Below are positions 37,374-48,039 of a stretch of 64,000 bases of DNA, in pieces. Position numbers and translations under genes: made by a program. Origin of the DNA: Primula veris (lineage: Eukaryota > Streptophyta > Magnoliopsida > Ericales > Primulaceae); NCBI GenBank assembly GCA_963682055.1, contig OY821741.1, forward strand, positions 1,557,501-1,621,500. The letters are read 5' to 3'. The number at the start of each line of letters is the position of its first letter. The first letter of the stretch is position 1. The notes under the pieces were generated by a model that was not told where the DNA came from, ran no database searches, and saw nothing but the letters and a program-made list of their open reading frames with translations.

Positions 37374-37894
37374 ATTTTGATTGGAAAAAAAATTAGGGTT
37401 TTTGAAAGATTAAGACGTTTTAGTAAGAGTAATCAATCGATTGTTGAATATCAAGGATAATTAAGGAATTGGTTTATATATATATAGATAATTGGGATAT
37501 ATGGAAGATTTTAGAGAGCGGGGGGGGGGGGGGGGGGGGGGGGGGGAATTTTTGCTGTAGAAAGATGGAGGATTTTGAATATGAAAAAAAATTAGGGTTG
37601 AAAGAAGTTAAAAGGCTGAGAAACAGAAAAACGATCGGTCGTTTTGGAGAACGATCGGTCGTTTTTGGACAAAAATGTTCCAGTGAGCACACTGAAAAAA
37701 CGATCGGTCGTTTTTTCAGAACGATCGGTCGTCTGTGTAAAAACGATCGGTCATTTTTCACAGCGATCGGTCGACTGTAACATTTAGACAGAACAAGAAT
37801 TTTTTGCACTTTTCGACACTGATTTGGCAAGAAAAATATATAAAAATACTAGAATATATATAAAATCAATCAAATATTTATATATATGTATATT
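37374..37894 (-). other. Spacer between pol and third ORF, with palindromes and a G27 run
   Basis: Holds 37520-37546, an unbroken run of 27 G on the plus strand, and at 37630-37775 about six copies of the near-palindrome AACGATCGGTCGTTT also found in the LTRs. It probably forms the leader of the third ORF. Confidence 0.7.
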
Positions 37895-40805
37895 TCACAC
37901 ATCAAACATACCTAACTCTCGTCGAATAAAACAAAATTGTTTCTCGTTAAGGGGTTTTGTAAAAATATCGGCTAATTGCCTATCGGTACTTATATATTCA
38001 AGTAGAATGTCCCCTTTTTGAACATGATCCCGTAGAAAATGATGTCGTAAATTAATATGTTTAGTACGAGAGTGTTGGATCGGATTTTTCGAAAGATTTA
38101 TAGCACTAGTATTATCACATAAGATAGGTACACTATCAAAAGATAATTCAAAGTCGTTTAGTTGTTGACGCATCCAAAGGATTTGTGCGCAACAACTACC
38201 CGCGGCGAGGTATTCCGCCTCCGCCGTAGAAAGCGCAACCGAGTTTTGTTTCTTGCTATGCCAAGAAACTAAGGCGTTTCCTAAAAAATGGCAAGTGCCA
38301 CTAGTACTTTTTCTATCTAATCGACAACCGGCAAAGTCGGCGTCGGAATAGCCAAGCAATTCAAAAGAAGTATCATGTGGATAAAACAATCCTAAATTGC
38401 AAGTACCTACAAGATATCTAAATATGCGCTTAACGGCTATAACATGCGATTCCTTAGGGCAAGATTGATACCTAGCACACATGCACACACTAAACATGAT
38501 ATCGGGTCTACTTGCGGTTAAATATAAGAGGGATCCAATCATACCTCTATAGAGCTTTTGGTCCACGCTTTTACCCGATTCATCCTTGTCTAGTTTTGTT
38601 GCCGGACTCATTGGAGTTCCTAGCGGCTTTGCATCGCTCATGTTGAATCGTTTGAGCAAGTCCCTTGTGTATTTGGCTTGATTGACGAAAATTCCGTCAT
38701 TTGTTTGTTTGATTTGCAATCCAAGGATGTAGGTAAGTTCACCCATCATGCTCATCTCGAATTCACATTGCATACACTTAGAAAACTCCTCGCACATGCG
38801 AGCATTAGTAGCACCAAAAATGATATCATCAACATATATTTGAATTAAAAGCATGTCTTTACCTTCCTTTTTAATAAAAAGAGTAGTATCTAAAGTACCA
38901 CGAGAAAAACCTTTTGCAATCAAAAATTTACTAAGTCTTTCATACCAAGCCCGGGGTGCTTGTTTTAAACCATAAAGTGCTTTTCGAAGTTTGTAAACAT
39001 GATCGGGAAACTCGTGATTTTCAAAACCGGGTGGTTGTTTTACATAAACTTCCTCATTTATAAAGCCGTTTAAAAATGCACTTTTAACATCCATTTGAAA
39101 TAATTTAAAACGTTTAAAAGAAGCATAAGCAAGCAACATTCTAATGGCTTCTAGTCTAGCTACGGGTGCGTAAGTTTCATCGAAATCGATGCTTTCTTCT
39201 TGGTTATACCCTTGAGCTACTAGTCTAGCCTTATTTCTAATGACTACCCCGGATTCATCCATCTTATTACGAAATATCCATTTCGTAATTATAATGGTTT
39301 TCTCACGCGGTCTAGGTACTAAAGTCCATACGTTACTACGCTCGAATTGATTTAATTCGTCATGCATAGCTAATACCCAACTCTCATCGAGTTCCACTTC
39401 ATGAATGTTCTTTGGCTCTAATTGAGACAAGAATGCAAAATGATTAACTATATTTCTCAAGGAAGAACGTGTATGCACTCTTTCTCCCGGGTTACCCAAA
39501 ATTAATTCTTGCGGATGGTGATTGGCAAACCTCCATTCTTGAGGCAAATCCTCATGAATGTGTACACTAGATTCTAAGTCCGTTTGAAGTCTCTCTATGG
39601 TGACTTCTTCAACAACGGGTTCAACCTCTATACTAGGCGTAGACTCTAAGCTAGATGTACCATGATTAGAAGAAGATGCATTATGAAAAATATCATCATT
39701 AATATTATGAACAATTAATGGCTTATCAATCGTCGGTAAATTCTCATCAAAGGAAACATGTACCGATTCTTCCACCAATAAAGTTCTTTTATTAAAATTC
39801 TATAAGCTTTACTCGATATTGCATATCCGATGAAAATTCCTTCATCGGACTTAGCATCGAATTTTCCTAGATTATCCTTACCATTATTATGAACATAGCA
39901 TTTACAACCAAATACACGTAAATGAGAAATATTGGGCTTTCGCTCATTCCATAATTCGTAAGGTGTTTTTTTCAATATGGGCCTAATTAAGGCTCTATTT
40001 AAAATATAACAAGCGGAATTTACGGCTTCGGCCCAAAAATACTTTGGCAAATTATTTTCACAAAGCATGGTCCGTGCCATTTCCTCTAGGGTTCTATTCT
40101 TCCTCTCAACTACCCCATTTTGTTGGGGCGTACAAGGGGCCGAAAAATTATGATCAATACCATTTTCATCACAATAAGTTTGAAATGGGGTATTCTCAAA
40201 TTCCTTACCATGATCGGTTCGGATACTTTTGATTATATAACCCTTTCGTGTTTGGAGCTTTTTGCAAATAATAGAGAATTCTCTAAATGCTTCATGCTTA
40301 TGAGTTAAAAACAAAACCCAAGTGAAACGACTAAAATCGTCAACCATGACGAATGCATATGCACGCCCTCCAAGACTAAGTGTCCGGGAGGGGCTAACTA
40401 AGTCCATATGAATGAGCTCCAAACACCGAGTAGTAGAAATAATATTTTTAGACTTAAAAGAAATCTTTGTTTGTTTGCCTAATTGGCAAGCGTGACAAAG
40501 TTTGTCCTTTATATAAGGAGCTTTTGGTAAACCTATTACCAAATCTTTTCTAGAAAGTTTAGCAAGTAAATCAAGACTTGCATGACCAAGTCGTCTATGC
40601 CACAACCAACCATTGTCGTTGATAGTAACAAGACACTTAACTTCATTATCCACCGAACTATTCAAGTCAATCATATAGACATTATTTTGTCTTTGACCCA
40701 TGAGAATAGTTCTATTATCCGAAATACAATGAATGATGCAATGCGATTTTTCAAAAATGACTTTGTGACCCAAATCACAAAGTTGACTTATACTAAGCAA
40801 GTTAT
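37895..40805 (-). pseudogene. Pol of the Sirevirus-like element (integrase, RT, RNase H; protease missing)
   Basis: Opens at the end of the protease region (NLLSISQLCDLGHKV). It continues with the HHCC zinc domain (WHRRLGHASLD, CHACQLGKQ), integrase core (VMVDDFSRFTW, IRTDHGKEFE, QQNGVVERKN), then RT (KARLVAQGYNQEESIDFDET, intact IYVDDIIFG) and RNase H (SDADFAGCRLDRKSTSG, STAEAEYLAAGSC), ending RRELGMFDV. The catalytic DSG of the protease is absent, removed by a deletion fusing the gag end to this segment near 40805. One frameshift near 39795, after KAYRI, splits the frame into 40800-39715 and 39778-37895. Apart from these two lesions pol is clean. Confidence 0.9.
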
Positions 40806-41764
40806 GCGGCCAAGAATGCCTTCTTGTATTCCTTTTTCTTTCCGAACTTGTCCTTTTTCTTCAAGGGACATTCGTTTTTCATATGGCCGGGTTTGTGACA
40901 TTTATAGCAAATGATTTCGTCCTTTTTGTTCGATTTGTCGGAAGGCTCTCCCTTATACTCCTTTTTCCGAAATCGTTGTCCGCCCTTCTTTTTCCAACTT
41001 AGGAACTTGTTGTAGCGTTTGGCGAAGAGTGCCATTTCATCATCCTCACTAGAGGAATCATTGTCGCTATCGTCATTTGTTGTGCTTTTAAAGGCGATGC
41101 CTTTCTTCTTTTTTGAGTCATCCTCATGTTTTCGAGTCATCATGTCGAGTTCATGAGTGCTTAAGGATCCAATGAGGTTGTCGAGAGAGAGAGTGTTCAT
41201 GTCCTTGGCTTTTTGTATAGCCGTCACTTTTGATTCCCATTTCCTCGGTAGACTCCTTAGGATCTTGGTCACCATCTCCTTGCTAGAATACACTTTTTCC
41301 AATCTTTTAAGATCGTTAGTAATTTTAGTAAAATGAGTGTACATAGAGGCAATAGACTTGTCATCATCAACTTTAAACAATTCATAATCATGAATAAGCA
41401 TGCTAATTTTAGAGTCCTTAACTTGACTAGTTCCTTCGTGCATAATAGCTAGCTTATCCCACATTTGCTTAGCGGTGTCACAACCGGAAATCTTATCATA
41501 TTCACTAGGCGAGAGCGCACAAGTTATAGAAGTCATAGCCCTACAATTTAGGAAAAAAGCAAGGCGTTCATCCGTGTCTAGTTCTTCTACAAGTTTATCT
41601 AGACCATTTCTCCTAGGCGTTTTATAGCCTTTACTTATGCTAATCCATTGGTCTATATCAAAACCACATAGAAAATTTTTCATAAGGTCTCTCCAATAGG
41701 GATAGTTAGTACCGTCAAAGAACGGGGGCCTAGTTATGGATTTTGAGTCGGCGTACGAAGACAT
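40802..41764 (-). CDS. Gag of the Sirevirus-like element
   Basis: 320 residues starting MSSYADSKSITRPPFFDGTN. It has a DUF4219/UBN2-type Copia gag core (about 15-230), an acidic Ser/Asp stretch (DSDNDSSSEDDE), a basic region and a CCHC zinc knuckle CYKCHKPGHMKNEC at about 286-299. It ends early at KKAFLAA, where the deletion that removed the protease brings in a stop; intact relatives continue into protease. Confidence 0.9.
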   Translation of the reverse strand: MSSYADSKSITRPPFFDGTNYPYWRDLMKNFLCGFDIDQWISISKGYKTPRRNGLDKLVEELDTDERLAFFLNCRAMTSITCALSPSEYDKISGCDTAKQMWDKLAIMHEGTSQVKDSKISMLIHDYELFKVDDDKSIASMYTHFTKITNDLKRLEKVYSSKEMVTKILRSLPRKWESKVTAIQKAKDMNTLSLDNLIGSLSTHELDMMTRKHEDDSKKKKGIAFKSTTNDDSDNDSSSEDDEMALFAKRYNKFLSWKKKGGQRFRKKEYKGEPSDKSNKKDEIICYKCHKPGHMKNECPLKKKDKFGKKKEYKKAFLAA

Positions 41765-41815
41765 GTCGGATCTTTAAACTAAAAATCGTTAGATTTTATA
41801 AAATAGAAGAGCTAG

Positions 41816-41827
41816 GCTCTGATACCA
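41816..41827 (-). other. Primer-binding site of the Sirevirus-like element
   Basis: TGGTATCAGAGC on the minus strand, complementary to the 3' end of initiator methionine tRNA, two bases after the LTR end CCAACA. This fixes the inner border of the 5' LTR. Confidence 0.95.
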
Positions 41828-41829
41828 AT

Positions 41830-43027
41830 TGTTGGTCCGTAGGTGTCTAAACCTTAGAGGGGGGGTGAATAAGGTTTTCGTACGTTTTTCGCGGAATAAA
41901 AACTATGGGTTATTAACTAAGCTAATTAGTAAATTTTATAACTTAAACAATTTCTTTAACAAATTATTTATAATTTAATCTATGCAAGCAATAAATATAA
42001 GCAATAAATAATTGCGAAAAGTAAAAGTTGAGGGAAAAGAAATAACACAAGAGTTATAGAGGTTCGGCAAAACGCGCCTACGTCCTCTCATCGGTATTCA
42101 CACTACCGAGTGTTTCACTAGAATCTGCTTTCAAGATTACACCCTAACGAGCTTAATCAACCGATTAAGCTCCCCCTCACTATATGAGTATCCCGAATGA
42201 AAAGACCTAGAGCTTTTAAGCTACACTTGCTTATAAAGCCTCTACCCGATCACTCGCTCACAAATGAGTTTATAAAACACTCTTTTACAAGATTGAATTT
42301 GAATGGATCACTCACTAACAAATAATATATCGATGTTTATAAGATTATAATAGTAATACACTCGAGAATATTTTATGAATACAAGTGAGAAAATAAGTAG
42401 TATAAGCTTGTATGATCTTTGAATTTGAAAGCTTGAAGTTGTGTGAATTGTTGGGTGTTCTTCAACAAAGAATTTGGGGCTATTTGTAGAGCCAAATTGG
42501 TCCATCATTTAATGCATGACCGTTGGCAGTTGTTGAGTAGATTAGCCACTTGTTTGCAGCAGTTCGCCCAATTTTCAGGATAAGCTAAAAAGCTGTAATT
42601 TGAAATTCTACAGAAACGATCGGTCGTTTCTGAAAAACGATCGGTCGTTTTTCATCTGTACTCACTGGAAGAATTTCTACCTAAAACGATCGGTCATTTT
42701 AGGCTAGCGATCGCTCGTTTTTGTTCTGTGCTCACTGGAAGAAATAAGACCTAAAACGATCGGTCGTTTATGTTATGATCGGTCGTTTTTATGCTGTACT
42801 CTCTGGAAGAATTTCTCGATTATCTCGACAAAGTTCGAAAGCTCATAACTTGTTTGTTTTAAGCCCGATTGAGGTTCCGCTTGAACAGTTGGCTTCGTAT
42901 TTACGTAATCTATCATTTTAAACCTTTAACATGCTAGATAAATGATTAGTACGCAAAACGAGCTTTTATCATGTTTTACAAATTTTGTTATCATTAAAAT
43001 AATCGATTAGAAGAACATCGTTCAACA
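41830..43027 (-). repeat. Complete 5' LTR of the Sirevirus-like element
   Basis: 1198 bp bounded on the minus strand by TGTTGAACG and CCAACA. Its border is set by the primer site. The U3 side (42600-42800) carries the AACGATCGGTCGTTT near-palindromes. The open frame at 42308-42508 within it is not supported as a gene. Confidence 0.85.
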
Positions 43028-43103
43028 AAACTTAAGGAAATTACAATATAAACTGATGTGAATGATGTGCGCATTTATTTTTAATGGTTAACGTGTAACA
43101 TGT

Positions 43104-43112
43104 TTTATGAAT
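43104..43112. other. Left target-site duplication of MULE-1 (TTTATGAAT)
   Basis: Identical to 51434-51442. A further copy lies at 51466-51474 because the right end was duplicated in tandem. Confidence 0.9.
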
Positions 43113-43152
43113 AAGGATGGATTTTTAAACTTCAAAATGTCTGTAAAAACGC
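43113..43152 (+). repeat. Left TIR of MULE-1 (40 bp)
   Basis: Aligns without gaps with the ends of MULE-2 and MULE-3; conserved features are AGG.TGG near the start and AAAACGC at the inner end. Confidence 0.85.
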
Positions 43153-43304
43153 ACAGACCATAGATTAAATCTACGGTCTATATTGATTCAATGCAGACCG
43201 TAGATTTAATCTACGGTTTACAGTTAATTGCTGCAGACCGTAGATTAAATCTACGGTTTACGGTCATTCACTGTAAACCGTAGATTAAATCTACGGTCTG
43301 CAGC
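43153..43304. repeat. Subterminal palindrome cluster, left end of MULE-1
   Basis: Four near-perfect palindromes with core CCGTAGATTAAATCTACGG and arms reading CTGTAAAC/GTTTACAG or CAGAC/GTCTG, spaced by about 6-8 bp. Each can form a hairpin with only a few central bases unpaired. Confidence 0.93.
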
Positions 43305-44610
43305 AATTCTGTGTAAATTACACAGTCAGTCCCTATTTTTTAGAAATTACACAGTCAGTCCCTGCGCAAAAATTACACAGACAGTCCCTTGAAAACAGAA
43401 TTTCACGTTTTTAAAAAATAAAAATAAACTTTTATACTATACTCTCTCTCTTTCTCTCAAAAACCCCCAATTTTCATCCAAAAAAACCACCCAAATCAAT
43501 CAACTACAATAACTATCAACTTTCTTAACAAAAAACCCCAAATCATCAATCAAATTTATCCATAATTCAAGGTATTTCTTTTATTCTCTAATTTATTATT
43601 TATTTTGTGTAATTTCAATTTGTAAAATATGAAAAAATATATAAAATATGCAAATTGATTATTCACTTAGCTATATATAATTGTTTGTTGTTTGTTTATA
43701 TTAATTATAGAAATTATAATAATTGTTGATATTTGTCCCATTTTTGCATTATTTTTTTTTGTGTAATTTCAATTTGTAAAATAGGAATAAATATATAAAA
43801 TATGCAAATTCATAATTCACTTAGCTATATATAATTGTTTGTTTTTTGTTTATATTAATTATAGAAATTATAATAATTGTTGATATTTGTCCCATTTAAT
43901 AAAAAAATTATGGTTTTTATTGAAATTTGTTTATTTAGATATTTATTACTAATGGTTTGGTTATGATGTTACATGTTTATGATGGTTATTTGTTTTGATT
44001 GAGAAAAATAAAAATAGTTACGTTTTATTAATATTTACCCGTTTTGAAAATTAGGGGTTTTTATAAAATTATGTTTTTTAATTAGTTTGTTTGCCCAAAT
44101 CACCAATAAAAATTGGGGTTGTTGATATTTTATCCGTTTTATAAAAAAATTGAGTTATTATTGTTTGATTATCATTAAATGTGTTTGGTTATGATTAAAA
44201 AATTGAGTTATCATTGTTTGGTTATGATTAAAAAATTGAGTTATCATTGTTTGGTTATGATTAAAAAATTGAGTTATCATTGTTTGGTTATAATTGAGTT
44301 ATCATTGTTTTGGTTATTATTAATTGGTTATCATTATTTGATTATCATTAATTGGTTATCATTGAGTTATCATTGTTTGGTTATAATTAATTGGTTATCA
44401 TTGAGTTATCATTGTTTGGTTATCATTAATTGGTTATCATTGAGTTATCATTATTTAGTTATCATTAATTGGTTATCATTGAGTTATAATTGTTTGGTTA
44501 TCATTAATTGGTTATCATTTTTAATTAGATAATTAAAATAATTGTTTGGTTATCATTAAATGCGTATGTTTCTTATGTTGTTTTTATTGTTAAAAATAAA
44601 AATAGTTAGG
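43305..44610 (+). repeat. MULE-1 region before the PMD gene: three kinds of direct repeat
   Basis: 43310-43390: three copies of a phrase like AATTACACAGTCAGTCCCT. 43590-43900: two tandem copies of a roughly 150-bp segment with GCTATATATAATTGTTTGTT. 44160-44530: a tandem array of GAGTTATCATTGTTTGGTTA-type units. The same three kinds occur in mirror position in MULE-2, so they belong to the element. The promoter of the PMD gene must lie here. Confidence 0.8.
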
Positions 44611-46999
44611 ATGGCAGAGCCAGGTCCACAGATTAAAGGCAGGTTGGGAATTTTATGACAGACCGGTCATATTTCTAATCAGACTTGGGATGCTGGAAGA
44701 GAAGCGGGTAGAGGAGATGCGAATAAGATTAGGGTTTATAATTATAGTTGGCAGATACCGACGCATGACAGAGTAGTTTCAAAATATGATTAGGGCTGGT
44801 TTTTATGGTATTCACACTATAGGTAATTATACCGTAGACCGAGGCTTACTTACAGCCTTAGTTGATAGGTGGCGTGATGAGTCGCACACGTTCCATTTTG
44901 TCGGTGGAGAGTTGGGGATATCTTTACAGGATGTAGAGATTATGCTTGGTCTCAGGGTGGATGGTCTTGCTGTTACCCGATCGGAGCGGAATGATAACAG
45001 GGCGAGCAGGTTAGATATGATAGAGAGTTTGTTGGGTGTTAGACCGGCTGACAATCAAGTGGATACAAACTGTTTGACAGTTAGACTTGATTGGATGTTA
45101 CACACCTTTGGTGAATTACCCCCCAACCCTAGTGAGGAGCGTTTGCTATATCAGTCTAGGGCTGCCATGTTATTATTACTGGGGGCGCATGTATTTTCGG
45201 ATAAGAGCAGTGATCAGATTCCACTCTGGCCTCTGCCATTTCTGGAGGATTTTGACACATGTGCAGAGTATAGTTGAGGATCAGCTTTTCTGGCCTGGTT
45301 AGAGGCTAATCTATGCAAGTTGGTACGTTGTAAGGCAAACGGAGTAAGCGGGGCGGTGATGTTTCTCGATATGTGGGCGATTACCAGACTACTGCCGGTT
45401 AGACCATGTGAAGAGCTGCCGGAAGATATCGAGCCACCTGAGGGCTGGCCTAGGTTCCCCCTCGGTTACAGGTATGATATTATTTAGTTTTTGTATTGGA
45501 TTTGTGTTTTTTTTTATTGTGTCATCTATCATTTACTTAGCTGCCGGTTATATTTATTGTTTATCGGGGTTTGTTTGTATATTACAGATGGAAGATTTGG
45601 AAGAAAACTAACCTTAAGCTATATGTCTACGGACATAATGTGGTCCACATACGTGACCAGTTTGACAATATGTCGCCTGAACAGGTAAATTTTAACTTTC
45701 TTATTTCCTACATGCAACTTACGTATTATATGTTGTATATGTTTGCATTGGTCTTATGTTCGCAGAATTTATTACTAGTATTTTTAAACCCTTGTTTACA
45801 TATTCTAATAATAATTTTGCTGATTACAGATAGTGTGGCAACCTTACGGGAATATCGATGACTATCCGGAATACTGCACGCGGGGCCGTTCTATGTGGCA
45901 TTGTTCTGTGCCTCTCATTTGTAATGAGAAGATTGAGTTCCACCCCGCGGACAGGTTCATGAGACAGTTCGGTTTTGTTCAGCGGGTCCCTACATATATT
46001 TGGAAACCCAGAAAGGGTCACGGCAAGGATAGAAGATTTGGGATTGGGCAAAAACACGATTGGCCTCTACTTTTTGCAGAGTTTATAACCGTGTGGAATG
46101 ACTGCCACAACCGGCTTGTTAACAGCGAATTTGGTACGGGGACGTCACCGGATTACATGAGATGGTATAGAGAGAGGACCCGCATCTTTATAAACCCACC
46201 TGAACTTGCCCGGCTATCTCACGGTTTCCGGAAGCATACGGGTGTGCTAAATAAAATGGTAATAACTAGTTAAAGTTCATTAATATTTGTTTGTTATTTT
46301 TTTGGTTGTATATTTCAATACAAATAAATCGTTTTTTATAGTTTTTTTTTTCAGAAAGCGATGTTGCACCGCAGTTTCAAATCGTTCAAACGGGCGAAAA
46401 TGAAAACGGACGTGGACTTACTACGTGCGGAGTTCGCTGAAATGGGAATGAATCCGTATGGGTCAGCTGATGAACAGTCGGATGAGGAGGATGACGATGA
46501 CGACGACGGTGATGACGACCTACGTTACGACCCAAGAACTTACACTAGGGCTTCAAGTTGTCGGCGTCCCGACGAAAGAGGCAGAGGGGAAGGAGAATCT
46601 AGTAGCGGCGGGCGTAGCGGGGGTAGATGATCGACTGGAGGTCGACCCCCGACTACAGATCAGGGTCCGGGTCCAAGTTCAAGCGGTCATGGTCGTCGTG
46701 CTTCTTTTGCTGGGTCGGAGTACGTTCAGGATGATGTTCCGTTCGATTATCATAGACAATCATTTGGGTCGTACGAGCATCATCCTAGTCAGCATTCAAC
46801 CGACAGTTGGAGTCGAGGATTGGCACTTACATCCCACGAGCGTGCTCCGTATCCAGAATCGCAGCATCGACAGAGACGGCGTACAGAGCTAAACGAAATC
46901 GAAGAGTCTGCTGAGCCGTCATCGGAAAGATTAACATCAGCGGGAAAGATGCTCCCTACGTCCAACTTTAAATCATTTAGTCGTTACAAAAATAAATAA
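44611..46999 (+). pseudogene. Plant mobile domain (PMD/MAIN-like) gene of MULE-1, decayed
   Basis: Four exons, aligned to the MULE-2 copy: 44611-45471, 45588-45684, 45830-46258 and 46355-46999, all with GT-AG borders. The product belongs to the aminotransferase-like plant mobile domain family: FHFVGGELGISLQDVEIMLG, then RWYRERTRIFINPPE, then an acidic and Ser/Arg-rich tail (EDDDDDDGDDD). Breaks: TGA early in exon 1 (GIL-stop, a CGA in MULE-2), a one-base insertion near 44775, TGA at about 45275 (Trp in MULE-2) and TGA near 46628 in the tail. PMD proteins of the MAIN/MAIL type act in transcription and silencing; the role of the transposon-borne form is unknown. Confidence 0.85.
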
Positions 47000-48039
47000 A
47001 TGCACATTTGTGTTTTTTGTATTTGATTTCTATGTTTGATTTGTAAGTTTTATTCTTAGCTGAGTTGGAATATTATAAATTCGTAAGTTTAATTTGATTT
47101 GTATGTTTGATTTGTACATTATAAATTCGTAAGTTTAATTTGATTCGTATGCTTGATTTGGATGTTTGTAAAAAATATTCTGTATTTTAAATGATAGGAC
47201 CAATATTGAGTTTTTACGAAATGCAGGGACTGATTTGCAATTTTATGAAATATACATGCAAACCGTACATTAAATGTACGGTTTGTACCCTTGATTTAAG
47301 CAGTGGTCTTTTTACGAATGTACTTTTTGCACTGAATCATGGTTAATAACGTTAAAAAAAAAACACTACAAACCGTAAAAGTAATCTACGGTTTGTAGTG
47401 TAAATGACATTGGATACCATATCCATCAAAATAAATCCGACAACACCTTATCACTTTTGAATTATTATGAGTTGACAACCCTATCCGAAAATGACTACTC
47501 AATGCATTATTAAAGTTTGGAAATGACTACACCAAAAAAAAACACTACAAATCGTAAAAGTAATCTACGGTTTGTAGTGTAAATGACATTGGACACCATA
47601 TCTATCAAAATAAATCCGACAACACCTTATCACTTTTGAATTATTATGAGTTGACAACCCTATCCGAAAATGACTACTCAATGCATTATTAAAGTTTGGA
47701 AATGACTACACCAAAAAAAACACTACAAACCGTAAAACTAATCTACGGTTTGTAGTGTAAATGACATTGGATACCATATCTATCAAAATAAATCCGACAA
47801 CACCTTATCACTTTTGAATTATTATGAGTTGACAACCCTATCCGAAAATGACTACTCAATGCATTATTAAAGTTTGGAAATGACACCACTTTGTGGGGTT
47901 TCTGAAATTACCACTATAAATATGGCTCATTTTTGCCAATTCTAACAAACCCTAAAATCAAACACAAACACTTTTCAAAAATCTCTTAAAAAATACTCCT
48001 TTCTCCCCCAAAAAAAAAATAAACAAACACTTTTCGAAA
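47000..48039 (+). repeat. MULE-1 intergenic region with three 178-bp tandem repeats
   Basis: A palindrome with core CCGTACATTAAATGTACGG lies at 47257-47288. From 47364, 47543 and 47721 run three nearly identical units of 178-179 bp, each opening CACTACAAACCGTAAAA, with a short palindrome, then GGATACCATATCTATC and ATTATTAAAGTTTGG. They stop about 150 bp before the transposase ATG, so they are likely part of its promoter. MULE-2 has the same repeats in the same place. Confidence 0.85.

Larger units (their letters stand above)
34980..43027 (-). mobile_element. Sirevirus-like Copia retrotransposon, internally deleted
   Basis: Read on the minus strand: 5' LTR (43027-41830), primer site complementary to initiator Met tRNA (41827-41816), gag, pol, a third ORF, purine tract (35497-35484) and a partial 3' LTR (35483-34980). 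The gag type, long LTR and extra ORF after pol suggest the Sirevirus group. The shared 504 bp of the two LTRs differ at only about nine positions by eye, so insertion was fairly recent. The protease domain is deleted, pol has one frameshift and the 3' LTR lacks its last 694 bp, so the copy cannot move by itself. No clean target duplication, as expected with one end missing. Confidence 0.85.

Noticed and set aside
34987..43027. Sirevirus-like LTRs as a complete 497-bp pair (TGTTGAG to TTCAACA)
   Set aside because: The Met-tRNA primer site lies next to 41830, showing the 5' LTR is 1198 bp and the left copy truncated.
44179..44532. Open frame with repeated SYHCLVIINWL peptides
   Set aside because: It is the translation of the tandem ATTGGTTATCATTGAGTTATC array upstream of the PMD gene, not a protein gene.
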